This document shows, piece by piece, positions 1 to 6,049 of a stretch of 6,675 bases of DNA (position 1 is its first letter; each line of letters begins with the position of its first letter). The notes below the pieces were generated by a model, which worked only from the letters and a program-made list of their open reading frames with translations, was not told the origin of the DNA and made no database searches. The DNA comes from Phycisphaerae bacterium (lineage in GTDB: Bacteria > Planctomycetota > Phycisphaerae > SM23-33), in contig DAOVQV010000084.1 of the NCBI GenBank assembly GCA_030628445.1, positions 1 through 6,675 on the forward strand, read 5' to 3'. The position numbers and the translations under genes are program-made.

Positions 1-1142
1 AAGGCAATAGAACGGCTGCGCTTCTTGGATTGCAGGTCGGCGACGCGGACGTTGAACCTCGTCGTGACGGCTTTGAGGATATCATCCACGCTCACCTCGC
101 GGTTGGTCCCCTCCGGTGCGGAGCCCAGCGCGTCTTCAGCCAGCGCCAGGGAGATCGGGCAGTCCATTACCCTGGCGAGGATGGCCACCTTTGCGATTGC
201 ACCTTCCAGCTCGCGAGTGTTGGAGTCCACCGCGGCGGCGACGAAGCAGATGACGTCCTCCGGTATTTCGATGTTCCGCAGGCGGGCCTTCTTGCGGACG
301 ATGGCGACGCGCGTCTCATAACAGGGCCGGTCGATTCGCGCCACCAGGCCCCAGTTGAACCGGCTGACCAGGCGCTCCTCCAGTTCGGCGATCTCCGTGG
401 GGCTGCGGTCTGAGGACAGCACGATCTGCTTCTGCGCCTGGTAAAGCGTGTTGAAGGTGTGGAAGAACTCCTCCTGTGTCCGCTCGTGGTTGGAGATGAA
501 CTGAATATCGTCGATCGCCAGCACATCGGCGTGGCGGTAGCGGTAGCGGAAGTGGTTCAGCTCGCCGCGTTCGACGGCCTGTATGAAGTGGTTAACGAAC
601 GTCTCGCACGTCAGGAAGCAGATATTCGCTCCGGGCCTTTCCGAGGCGATCTTGTGGCAGGAGGCCTGGAGCATGTGTGTCTTACCGAGCCCCACGCTGC
701 CGTGAATAAACAGCGGATTGTAGGCCTTTCCGGGCGATTCGCTGATTGCGAGGGAGGCGGCGTGCGCCAGGCGGTTGGACGGGCCGATCACCAGGGCCTC
801 GAAGGTGTAATCGTCGTTCAGGGATATTCCAGATGTCTCTTCGTCCGTCCTCGGTGCGGGGGTATCGGAAGGGCGGTCGGTGCTTTGTGTGTCGGCGGGT
901 GGGGTAACAAAGCAGACGCCCACGAGTCGCCCTGTTGCGCTTTGTGCGGCCTCGGTGAAAAGGCGCGCCGCGTGCCGCTCGCAGTATTTCTTCTCAGCCG
1001 CGCCCGGGGTCTCGATCTCCAGCAGGCCGTGGTCGAGCGAGTTAGGTTCAAGTTGAGCAAACCACGGCCGGATCAAGTGGCCGCCCTCACTGATGACCTG
1101 GTGGATCACCTTTTGCCACAGCGCGCGATCGATGGTGCCCAT
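1..1142 (-). CDS. dnaA: Chromosomal replication initiator DnaA (C-terminus cut off by window edge)
   Basis: DnaA is the AAA+ ATPase that binds DnaA boxes at the origin, melts DNA and helps load the replicative helicase. The 380 codons visible give domain I (about 1-75), a short linker (about 80-110) and the AAA+ core. The core shows Walker A GSVGLGKT (148-155), Walker B LAIDD (208-212), sensor 1 around VLSSD (241-245), the arginine finger in SRF (R261) and sensor 2 arginine in NTRELEGA (R310). The reading frame leaves the window at KKRSRSIA, just where domain IV begins, so the helix-turn-helix DNA-binding domain (roughly 70-90 residues) lies outside. The ATG at 1142 is chosen because GAGGT sits 6 nt upstream and an in-frame TGA lies four codons before it, which rules out a longer start. 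dnaE is upstream in the same direction. Identification is secure from the ordered AAA+ motifs. Confidence 0.97.
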   Translation of the reverse strand, partial: MGTIDRALWQKVIHQVISEGGHLIRPWFAQLEPNSLDHGLLEIETPGAAEKKYCERHAARLFTEAAQSATGRLVGVCFVTPPADTQSTDRPSDTPAPRTDEETSGISLNDDYTFEALVIGPSNRLAHAASLAISESPGKAYNPLFIHGSVGLGKTHMLQASCHKIASERPGANICFLTCETFVNHFIQAVERGELNHFRYRYRHADVLAIDDIQFISNHERTQEEFFHTFNTLYQAQKQIVLSSDRSPTEIAELEERLVSRFNWGLVARIDRPCYETRVAIVRKKARLRNIEIPEDVICFVAAAVDSNTRELEGAIAKVAILARVMDCPISLALAEDALGSAPEGTNREVSVDDILKAVTTRFNVRVADLQSKKRSRSIA

Positions 1143-1148
1143 CTGTCT

Positions 1149-1153
1149 ACCTC
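1149..1153 (-). promoter_or_regulatory. Ribosome binding site of dnaA
   Basis: The minus strand reads GAGGT, 6 nt before the dnaA ATG. It is a good match to the anti-Shine-Dalgarno sequence at ideal spacing. It fixes the start together with the in-frame stop just upstream. Confidence 0.8.
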
Positions 1154-1294
1154 ATAGGCGCAACCGGCGCCAAAACGTGACAGACCAAAGCGGTTGACAG
1201 CGACACGAATGACACAGTAACGCAAAATCCCTGCTGTGAAATGTCCAGGCGCGCCTCGAGAAACTGCTGCCGTCCTTGGTGCTGGTTCGGGCCC

Positions 1295-1339
1295 TCCTTA
1301 GCTGGGTCTCGGCGCCGGAACCGAGATGGAGTCTAAGGA
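1295..1339. repeat. Imperfect inverted repeat in the dnaE-dnaA gap, over the dnaA promoter start region
   Basis: The outer arms TCCTTAG (1295-1301) and CTAAGGA (1333-1339) are perfect 7-bp complements. The inner arms TCTCGG (1307-1312) and CCGAGA (1321-1326) are perfect 6-bp complements around an 8-nt loop. Between them are unpaired stretches of 5 and 6 nt. No T-run follows on either strand, so it is not a standard intrinsic terminator. The right outer arm overlaps the candidate dnaA -10 element (1330-1335), so it could be an operator, or a fold present only in read-through RNA from dnaE. Confidence 0.5.
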
Positions 1340-1358
1340 CGCCCCCGGCGCCAGTCAA
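1330..1358 (-). promoter_or_regulatory. Candidate sigma70-type promoter of dnaA
   Basis: Read on the minus strand: -35 TTGACT (1358-1353, 5 of 6 consensus), a 17-bp spacer (1352-1336) and -10 TAGACT (1335-1330, 4 of 6). The predicted start is near 1323, giving a leader of about 180 nt before dnaA. A GGCGCC palindrome (1347-1352) directly abuts the -35 element inside the spacer. The spacing and -35 are good and the -10 is only fair. It implies that dnaA can be transcribed separately from dnaE. Confidence 0.5.
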
Positions 1359-1432
1359 AGCGAAAACACGATTCTTCCCGAGAATTTATCTCACGTTCAA
1401 ATTGATACCCCGTATTGCCGTCCTACGGTACG

Positions 1433-4400
1433 CTACGCCGTGTTGTGGTAGGCGGCGCCGTTGCGCGTGTATGTTGTGTGCGCCTGGGGGGCTCCGTTGG
1501 GCGCGGGACCCTTGGGCTGCAGCACCAGGTTCTGTTCGCCGAGGAATTTGGTAAGTTCAGCGACAAGCTTACGCGACGGGGCGGCGAACCACCTGCGATC
1601 CGTCCGGACCCTGACGCGAACGTCGCGGTGGTTTACGGGGCGAAGCTCGAATTGGATTTCGCAAGGTCCGCCCCCCTCGCCCAACAGACCGCGAATGGCT
1701 TGGAGCGTCTCTGCGCCGTCTGTCTGTGGGGGGCTCTGTAGTTCGGTTGTGGTAACGGGCAGACGGATGAGGATCGAGCCGGTGAGTTGCTCGATCGCCT
1801 TATCTATGGGTATGACGTGGGCGATGATGATGCTGGGTATCTCACGGCGCCGGTCGAGCCGCCCTTCCAGAAACACTATGGCCCCCTCCTTAAGCAGCGA
1901 TGCGACCCGCTCGTAGGCGTCGGCGAAGACCACGGCGTCGCATTTACCGGTTAAGTCCTCTACCGTGAGCATCGCCATCTTCTTCCCGGCCGATCGTCCC
2001 GTCTTTGTCACCGTCGGGCGCACGGAGGCGATCATGCAACCGATCGTGACGTTCAGATCGGTTCTGAAATCACCTAACCGGGCGATCGAGATACCGGGCG
2101 GGCGGCTCAGGCCGTCGACTTCCCTGGCGTAATGCGTCAGCGGGTGCGAGGTTATGTAGAAACCGAGGGCCTGTTTCTCGGCGGCGAGGAGTTGTGCTTC
2201 CGAGAACGGTTCGACATCGGGGAACCTGGGCGGGGGGGCGGTTTGGTCTTGGTCCGCGCCGAACAGGTCCATCTGCCCGTTTCGGCGCGCCTCGGCCGCG
2301 CCCTGTCCAATTTGGATTGCGCCGTCCAGCGCGGCGATCATGGCGGCCCGGTGGGCGCCCAGGGAATCGAACGCGCCGCACCTGATCAGCGCCTCTATTG
2401 CCGTCCGATTCACTGCCCGCAGATCCACGTTTCGGCAGAAGTGATACAGGTCGGAGAATTTCTCGATCTGTTCCCTTCCCGCGACTATCGCCTCGACCGC
2501 CCGGGCCCCCACGCCCTTGACGGCCTCCAGACCGAATCGGACCTGATCGCCATCCACCGTAAACCCGCTGTCGCACGTATTGATGTCCGGCGGGACGACC
2601 TTGATACCCATCCGATCGGCCTCGGCGATGTATTGCACGACCTTGTCGGTGTCGGAGCTTTCCAGCGTCAGGGTCGCCGCCAGGAACTCCATCGGCCAGT
2701 GCGCCTTGAAGTAGGCCGTCTGGTAGGCGATGATCGCGTAGCGCGTCGAGTGGGCCTTGTTGAACCCGTACCCGGCGAACTTCTGGATCAGGTCGAATAG
2801 TCCCTCTGCTTCATCTGCGGAGATCCCGTTATCACCCGCCCCGGCGATGAAGTTAGACCGCTCAGAGGCGATAATATCGTGATTCTTCTTCGATATCGCC
2901 TTGATGAGTGTCAGGGCGGTGTTTAGGGGCAGCTTACCGAGCCGATGCAGGACCTGCATCACCTGCTCCTGGTAGCACATGATCCCGTACGTCTCGGCGA
3001 GTATGTCATCGACCAGCGGATGCAGCGACGGGACCGGTTCCGCGCCGTTCTTTCGCGCGCAGTAGGAGGCGATCAGCTCCATCGGCCCTGGGCGGTACAT
3101 CGCGTTGGCGGCGATCAGGTCCTCGATTCGCGTCGGGTGCATCTGAAGCAGGACGCTCTTCATCCCGCCGGATTCAAACTGGAACACCCCGTCGGTGTGT
3201 CCCTGGCGGAACAGCTCGAAGACCTCCTGGTCATCCAGTGGGATCCTCTGCGGGTCGATGTCCTTACCGCTGCGTGCGGAGACGAGCTTGCGGGCCCGCT
3301 GGATCACCGTCAGCGTCTTTAGGCCCAGCAGGTCGGTCTTCATCAGCCCGACCTTCTCGCAGGTCGGTCCGCCCCATTGGGTTATCGCCTCGTCGCCGTC
3401 GGCCTGCTTGTAAAGCGGGACGAAGTTCTCCAGCGGCTCGTCGGCTACCAGGATCGCCGCGGCGTGGACACCGGCATGGCGGGCCAGGCCCTCCAGCGTC
3501 CGCGCGTAGCCCATCAACTGACCGATACGCGGGTCGGACAGGCTCAGACGCCGCAGGTCCGGTTCAGTCTCCAGGGCGCTGTCGATGGTGGTTCCCAGGG
3601 CCTCCGGGATCTTCTTGGCGATCGTGTCAACTTCACCCAGGGAAATGTTCATAACGCGGCCTACGTCCCGGATGGCGGCGCGGGCCTTGAGCGTCCCGTA
3701 CGTAATGACTTGGGCCACGTGGCCGTACTTCGCGCGGATGTATTGGATGACGTGCGAGCGGCCTTCCTGGCAGATGTCGATGTCGAAGTCCGGGTCTTCC
3801 TCGCGCTGCGGGTCGGTCCATCGCTCGAACAGCAGCCCGTACCGCATCGGGTCGACGTCGGAAATCCCCAGACAATATCCCATCAGCGTCGCACACCCCG
3901 ACCCGCGGGCCCCACAAGGAATATCCTGCCGGCGGGCGTATTGGACGAAGTCGTGGACGATCAGCACGTAGGAGCTGTAGCCCTTCTGCTCGATGACGTC
4001 CAGCTCGCGCGCCAGCCGCTTGCGATGCTCATCCGTGATCGCCTCGCCGAAGCGCTCCTGCAAACCTTGCGAGGTCAGCTTGTGCAGGTGCTCCGTGGGG
4101 CTCGTCCCATCGGGTGTCTTGAAGATGGGTAAGTGCTTCGCCGAGAAGTCCAGATCGAGGTCGCACATCTCAGCGATCTTCAGCGTGTTGTCGCAAGCGC
4201 CGCCCCAGGCCGCCAGGGCTTGGCGCATCTCGGCGGGGTCTTTAAGGTAAAGCTGCGGCGAGTACGGTATAGCGCCGCCTTCGGTGAGCGTCTTACCTGT
4301 CGAGATGCAGGTCAGGACCTCGTGGGCGGGTTTGTCTTCGGGCCGCAGGAAGTGCACGTCGTTCGTACCGACGAGGCCCACGCCCAGCTCCTCGGCCAGC

Positions 4401-4990
4401 TCCACAAGCTGCGGGTTGATCTGCTGTTGCTCGGGGAGCTGTTGATTCTGGATCTCGATGAAGAAGCGCTGCGGCCCGAAGATGTCTCGGTACTCGCCGG
4501 CGATCTTCCTTGCCCTCTGTCTCTGCCCGGCCAGCAGGGCGGAAGGGACCTCGCCGCCGAGACATGCGGTGGTGCAGATCAGCCCATCGTTATGTTGGGC
4601 AAGCAGCTCGCGATCCATCCGCGGGCGGTAGTAAAACCCCTCCATGTACGCCCGCGAGGACAGCTTCATAAGGTTTCCCCACCCGGTCTTATCGGCCGCC
4701 AGCAGCAGCAGGTGGTAAGAGGCTGTGTTTATATTCCCCATCGACCGGTCGTGGCGCGTGGTCGGTGAGATGTACGCCTCTATCCCGAGGATGGGCTTTA
4801 CCCCGGCGTCCTTTGCCGCGCGGTAGAATTCAATCGCGCCGAACAGGTTCCCGTGATCGGTCAGCGCCACCGCGTGAACCCCCGAAGCGGTCGTCTGTCT
4901 CAGCAGATCCGGGATGCGGATAGCGCCGTCCAGCAGAGAGTAATGCGAGTGTACGTGCAGGTGAACGAATCCATCCATAATCGAGTTCAT
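1433..4990 (-). CDS. dnaE: DNA polymerase III subunit alpha (DnaE1-type replicative polymerase)
   Basis: This is the catalytic C-family polymerase of the replisome, 1185 residues, complete and close to the usual length (about 1160 in E. coli). The N-terminal PHP domain begins with HLHVHSHYSLLDG (10-22). Likely metal ligands are H12, H14, D21, H46, E71, H93, C143, D211 and H213. The palm follows, with GARGSG (360-365), catalytic aspartates in PDFDID (400-405) and the third in KTDLLG (D553). The conserved block GYGFNKAHSTRYAIIAYQTA lies at 740-759. A helix-hairpin-helix lies around 821-832, the clamp-binding motif QMDLF at 906-910, and an OB fold at about 980-1060. The C-terminal domain (about 1070-1160) ends in a short G/P/A-rich tail. 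The ATG at 4990 (MNSIMDG) is taken, but ATG 4978 (MDGFVHLH) is equally plausible. Neither has a clear Shine-Dalgarno, and an in-frame TAG at about 5030-5032 bars a longer start. Other C-family types are unlikely given the full PHP-to-OB layout and length. Confidence 0.98.
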   Translation of the reverse strand: MNSIMDGFVHLHVHSHYSLLDGAIRIPDLLRQTTASGVHAVALTDHGNLFGAIEFYRAAKDAGVKPILGIEAYISPTTRHDRSMGNINTASYHLLLLAADKTGWGNLMKLSSRAYMEGFYYRPRMDRELLAQHNDGLICTTACLGGEVPSALLAGQRQRARKIAGEYRDIFGPQRFFIEIQNQQLPEQQQINPQLVELAEELGVGLVGTNDVHFLRPEDKPAHEVLTCISTGKTLTEGGAIPYSPQLYLKDPAEMRQALAAWGGACDNTLKIAEMCDLDLDFSAKHLPIFKTPDGTSPTEHLHKLTSQGLQERFGEAITDEHRKRLARELDVIEQKGYSSYVLIVHDFVQYARRQDIPCGARGSGCATLMGYCLGISDVDPMRYGLLFERWTDPQREEDPDFDIDICQEGRSHVIQYIRAKYGHVAQVITYGTLKARAAIRDVGRVMNISLGEVDTIAKKIPEALGTTIDSALETEPDLRRLSLSDPRIGQLMGYARTLEGLARHAGVHAAAILVADEPLENFVPLYKQADGDEAITQWGGPTCEKVGLMKTDLLGLKTLTVIQRARKLVSARSGKDIDPQRIPLDDQEVFELFRQGHTDGVFQFESGGMKSVLLQMHPTRIEDLIAANAMYRPGPMELIASYCARKNGAEPVPSLHPLVDDILAETYGIMCYQEQVMQVLHRLGKLPLNTALTLIKAISKKNHDIIASERSNFIAGAGDNGISADEAEGLFDLIQKFAGYGFNKAHSTRYAIIAYQTAYFKAHWPMEFLAATLTLESSDTDKVVQYIAEADRMGIKVVPPDINTCDSGFTVDGDQVRFGLEAVKGVGARAVEAIVAGREQIEKFSDLYHFCRNVDLRAVNRTAIEALIRCGAFDSLGAHRAAMIAALDGAIQIGQGAAEARRNGQMDLFGADQDQTAPPPRFPDVEPFSEAQLLAAEKQALGFYITSHPLTHYAREVDGLSRPPGISIARLGDFRTDLNVTIGCMIASVRPTVTKTGRSAGKKMAMLTVEDLTGKCDAVVFADAYERVASLLKEGAIVFLEGRLDRRREIPSIIIAHVIPIDKAIEQLTGSILIRLPVTTTELQSPPQTDGAETLQAIRGLLGEGGGPCEIQFELRPVNHRDVRVRVRTDRRWFAAPSRKLVAELTKFLGEQNLVLQPKGPAPNGAPQAHTTYTRNGAAYHNTA

Positions 4991-4998
4991 CCGTGATG

Positions 4999-5017
4999 CG
5001 CCGGGGCGGGCCCGGCG
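4999..5017 (-). promoter_or_regulatory. GC stem-loop in the dnaE leader
   Basis: CGCCGGG (4999-5005) and CCCGGCG (5011-5017) form a perfect 7-bp stem around a 5-nt loop. In the dnaE mRNA this hairpin ends 8 nt before the ATG at 4990, where a Shine-Dalgarno would normally be, and none is visible. It may shape or limit initiation. The role is inference. Confidence 0.5.
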
Positions 5018-5028
5018 GTGTGGCGACT

Positions 5029-5058
5029 ACTATACCATCGACTCGGGCGATGAGGCAA
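5029..5058 (-). promoter_or_regulatory. Candidate sigma70-type promoter of dnaE
   Basis: Read on the minus strand: -35 TTGCCT (5058-5053, 4 of 6), an 18-bp spacer (5052-5035) and -10 TATAGT (5034-5029, 5 of 6). The predicted transcription start is near 5022, giving a leader of about 32 nt that is mostly taken up by the GC stem-loop. Position and orientation fit dnaE well. Confidence 0.55.
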
Positions 5059-5105
5059 AGGATAAGGCCCGCACCGCCGCCGATCGTGCCGATTCTCTTG
5101 GCCCG

Positions 5106-5136
5106 TTGGAAATCAGCGGATCACCTGCGCTATACT
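5106..5136 (+). promoter_or_regulatory. Candidate promoter of the small RNA
   Basis: The -10 is TATACT (5131-5136, 5 of 6). The -35 is weak: TTGGAA (5106-5111) at a long 19-bp spacing, or TGGAAA (5107-5112) at 18 bp, each 4 of 6. It points toward the terminator at 5241-5274 and is divergent from the dnaE promoter, with about 47 bp between the two -35 elements. The predicted start is near 5142. Confidence 0.35.
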
Positions 5137-5204
5137 TAGACATCGCCGTGATACCAGCGCCAACGGTAATAGGTGGACCGTCCCGGGTGGTCCGGGGCGG
5201 AGCT

Positions 5205-5227
5205 TGGATGGTCTGACCGACCATCCA
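5205..5227 (+). repeat. Perfect 9-bp stem-loop inside the candidate small RNA
   Basis: TGGATGGTC (5205-5213) pairs with GACCATCCA (5219-5227) around a 5-nt loop TGACC. The 3' arm plus one loop base, CGACCATCC (5218-5226), is the exact reverse complement of GGATGGTCG found twice in the leader of the sigma factor gene. Confidence 0.75.
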
Positions 5228-5240
5228 GAGGGTCGCAGGT

Positions 5241-5274
5241 GGGGCGGCCTACTCCCTGGGCCGCCCCTCTTTTT
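5241..5274 (+). terminator. Intrinsic (rho-independent) terminator
   Basis: GGGGCGGCC (5241-5249) and GGCCGCCCC (5259-5267) form a perfect, all-GC 9-bp stem with a 9-nt loop, followed by TCTTTTT (5268-5274). The T-run exists only on the plus strand, so it stops plus-strand transcription. No protein gene ends here, which is the main reason to infer a noncoding transcript upstream. Confidence 0.85.
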
Positions 5275-5387
5275 GCGCGCCGGCGGTCGCGGGGCGCCCC
5301 GGTGGATCGGGCTTTCCCTTTATCTTGCTGCGAGGTGGGGACTCTGTGGGCGCAGCGACCGGGTGTCGGTAGAATCTCTTGGTTGGG

Positions 5388-5428
5388 GGATGGTCGATCC
5401 GGCCCGTGCTGCCGGTGCCGGATGGTCG
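5388..5428 (+). repeat. Direct repeat GGATGGTCG in the sigma gene leader, second copy partly in a hairpin
   Basis: GGATGGTCG occurs at 5388-5396 and 5420-5428, 32 bp apart. GGATGGTC occurs once more at 5206-5213, and its complement GACCATCC at 5219-5226. Between the two leader copies ATCCGGC (5397-5403) can pair with GCCGGAT (5417-5423), a 7-bp stem that would hide the start of the second copy. Possible readings are protein operators about three helical turns apart or pairing sites for the upstream RNA. Confidence 0.5.
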
Positions 5429-5467
5429 CAATATTCTCACTTTGCCAGCGTTAAACGGATAGGAACG

Positions 5468-6049
5468 ATGGAACAACAGCGGCTGCGGGAGGCGATTTCT
5501 TCCGCCCAGGCCGGTCAGGCCCGCGGGTATGAGGCGCTTCTGGGTGCTTACGGGCCGCGGTTGTATGGGTTCTTCCTTCGTGCCACCGGGCGACACCACG
5601 ACGCCGAGGATCTGCTGGGGGAGCTGACCCTCAGGCTCGTGCGCCGGTTGAAACACTATGATCATCGCGGGCGGTTTGAGCCCTGGTTGTTTCGCATAGC
5701 AGCAAATATGGTCCGCGATCACCTCCGTCGGATGCGGAGGCGCCGGGTGGTGGTGAGCTTGTCCGGCGAGGATGAGTTTGGTGAGCCTCTGGCGGAGCGG
5801 GTCGCCGCGAAGGTCGCCCCGGTGCACGCCGGCGTCGTCGCCGGCGAGGATGCGGCTAGGCTTGACGAGGCCCTGGGTAAATTGGACATCGCGACGCGGG
5901 AGGTGATTCTCCTGCGGCATTTTGGTCAGATGAGTTTCAAGGAAATCGCCGAGATTGCAGGTAGCCCCTTGGGCACCGTCCTGGCCCGGGCGCATCGGGG
6001 CCTGGGTGAACTTCGCCGGGTGATGGGTTACAACGATGGAACTAGATGA
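5468..6049 (+). CDS. ECF-type (extracytoplasmic function) RNA polymerase sigma factor
   Basis: This is a 193-residue sigma70-family protein with only the two regions typical of ECF factors, which direct RNA polymerase to a small regulon. Region 2 spans about 21-91: a YGPRLYGFFLRAT helix, then the polymerase-binding stretch DAEDLLGELTLRLVRRL, then FEPWLFRIAANMVRDHLRR. The variable linker is about 92-133. Region 4 (about 134-186) contains the helix-turn-helix FKEIAEIAGSPLGTVLARAHRGL that reads the -35 element. The ATG at 5468 gives the normal family length and full region 2. Extending to an ATG at 5204 would add 88 residues without family character and run through the terminator. Upstream purine stretches GGAT and AGGAA serve as a modest ribosome binding site. 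It overlaps the next gene by 14 nt, as sigma/anti-sigma pairs often do. The subgroup and target promoters cannot be assigned by eye. Confidence 0.93.
   Translation: MEQQRLREAISSAQAGQARGYEALLGAYGPRLYGFFLRATGRHHDAEDLLGELTLRLVRRLKHYDHRGRFEPWLFRIAANMVRDHLRRMRRRRVVVSLSGEDEFGEPLAERVAAKVAPVHAGVVAGEDAARLDEALGKLDIATREVILLRHFGQMSFKEIAEIAGSPLGTVLARAHRGLGELRRVMGYNDGTR

Larger units (their letters stand above)
1143..1432. other. dnaE-dnaA intergenic region (290 bp)
   Basis: No supported gene lies here. Besides the dnaA promoter, inverted repeat and ribosome binding site listed separately, a weak 5-bp hairpin just after the dnaE stop (CCGTA 1410-1414 with TACGG 1424-1428) lacks a clear U-tract, so it is not called a terminator. 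CGGCGCC occurs three times (1165, 1310 and 1346). I saw no close match to the DnaA box TTATCCACA, so the gap does not look like the replication origin. Confidence 0.6.
5142..5274 (+). ncRNA. Candidate structured small RNA or terminated leader (about 130 nt), unknown family
   Basis: A -10-like TATACT is followed by a structured stretch that ends in a strong intrinsic terminator, with no credible protein frame between them. The longest short frame is a GTG at 5148 of 22 codons without a ribosome binding site. Visible folds are GGACC/GGTCC (5175-5179 with 5189-5193), an alternative pairing of CCGTCCC with GGGGCGG in the same area, a perfect 9-bp hairpin (5205-5227) and the terminator stem. I see no tRNA, SRP RNA, 6S RNA or common riboswitch core. 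It could be an independent small RNA, or an attenuated leader for the sigma gene 190 nt downstream. The exact 5' end is a prediction. Confidence 0.4.
4991..5467. other. Divergent intergenic region between dnaE and the sigma factor gene (477 bp)
   Basis: No convincing protein gene is seen. Open frames here are short or lack ribosome binding sites and family signatures. From left to right it holds the dnaE leader hairpin and promoter (minus), a plus-strand promoter-like element, a structured stretch ending in an intrinsic terminator, a 12-bp GC palindrome CGGGGCGCCCCG (5290-5301), and a sigma-gene leader with repeated GGATGGTCG. A possible -10 for the sigma gene is TAGAAT (5370-5375), but I find no matching -35. 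No GGAAC-type ECF promoter is visible at the right distance, so autoregulation by the ECF factor cannot be supported. Confidence 0.6.

Noticed and set aside
459..1157. Plus-strand open frame opposite dnaA (about 232 codons)
   Set aside because: It is antisense to the conserved AAA+ core of dnaA and shows no motif of its own.
1194..1222. Perfect -35 hexamer TTGACA on the plus strand at 1194-1199
   Set aside because: No acceptable -10 follows at 16-18 bp, and there is no plus-strand gene for it to serve.
1386..1395. Possible DnaA box TTATCTCAC in the gap upstream of dnaA
   Set aside because: It matches TTATCCACA only in the first five bases, and no other box or AT-rich unwinding element is present, so an origin is not supported.
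1410..1428. Hairpin just after the dnaE stop as a terminator
   Set aside because: The stem is only 5 bp and no real T-run follows on the minus strand.
5148..5216. Short GTG-started frame of 22 codons in the candidate small RNA
   Set aside because: It has no ribosome binding site, no recognisable peptide features, and would run through the structured stems.
5030..5224. Minus-strand 64-codon frame upstream of dnaE
   Set aside because: It overlaps the dnaE promoter, opposes the candidate RNA, has no family resemblance and no clear ribosome binding site.
5204..5467. N-terminal extension of the sigma factor from ATG 5204
   Set aside because: It would add 88 residues without family character, run through the terminator hairpin, and exceed the usual ECF length. 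ATG 5468 gives a normal protein.
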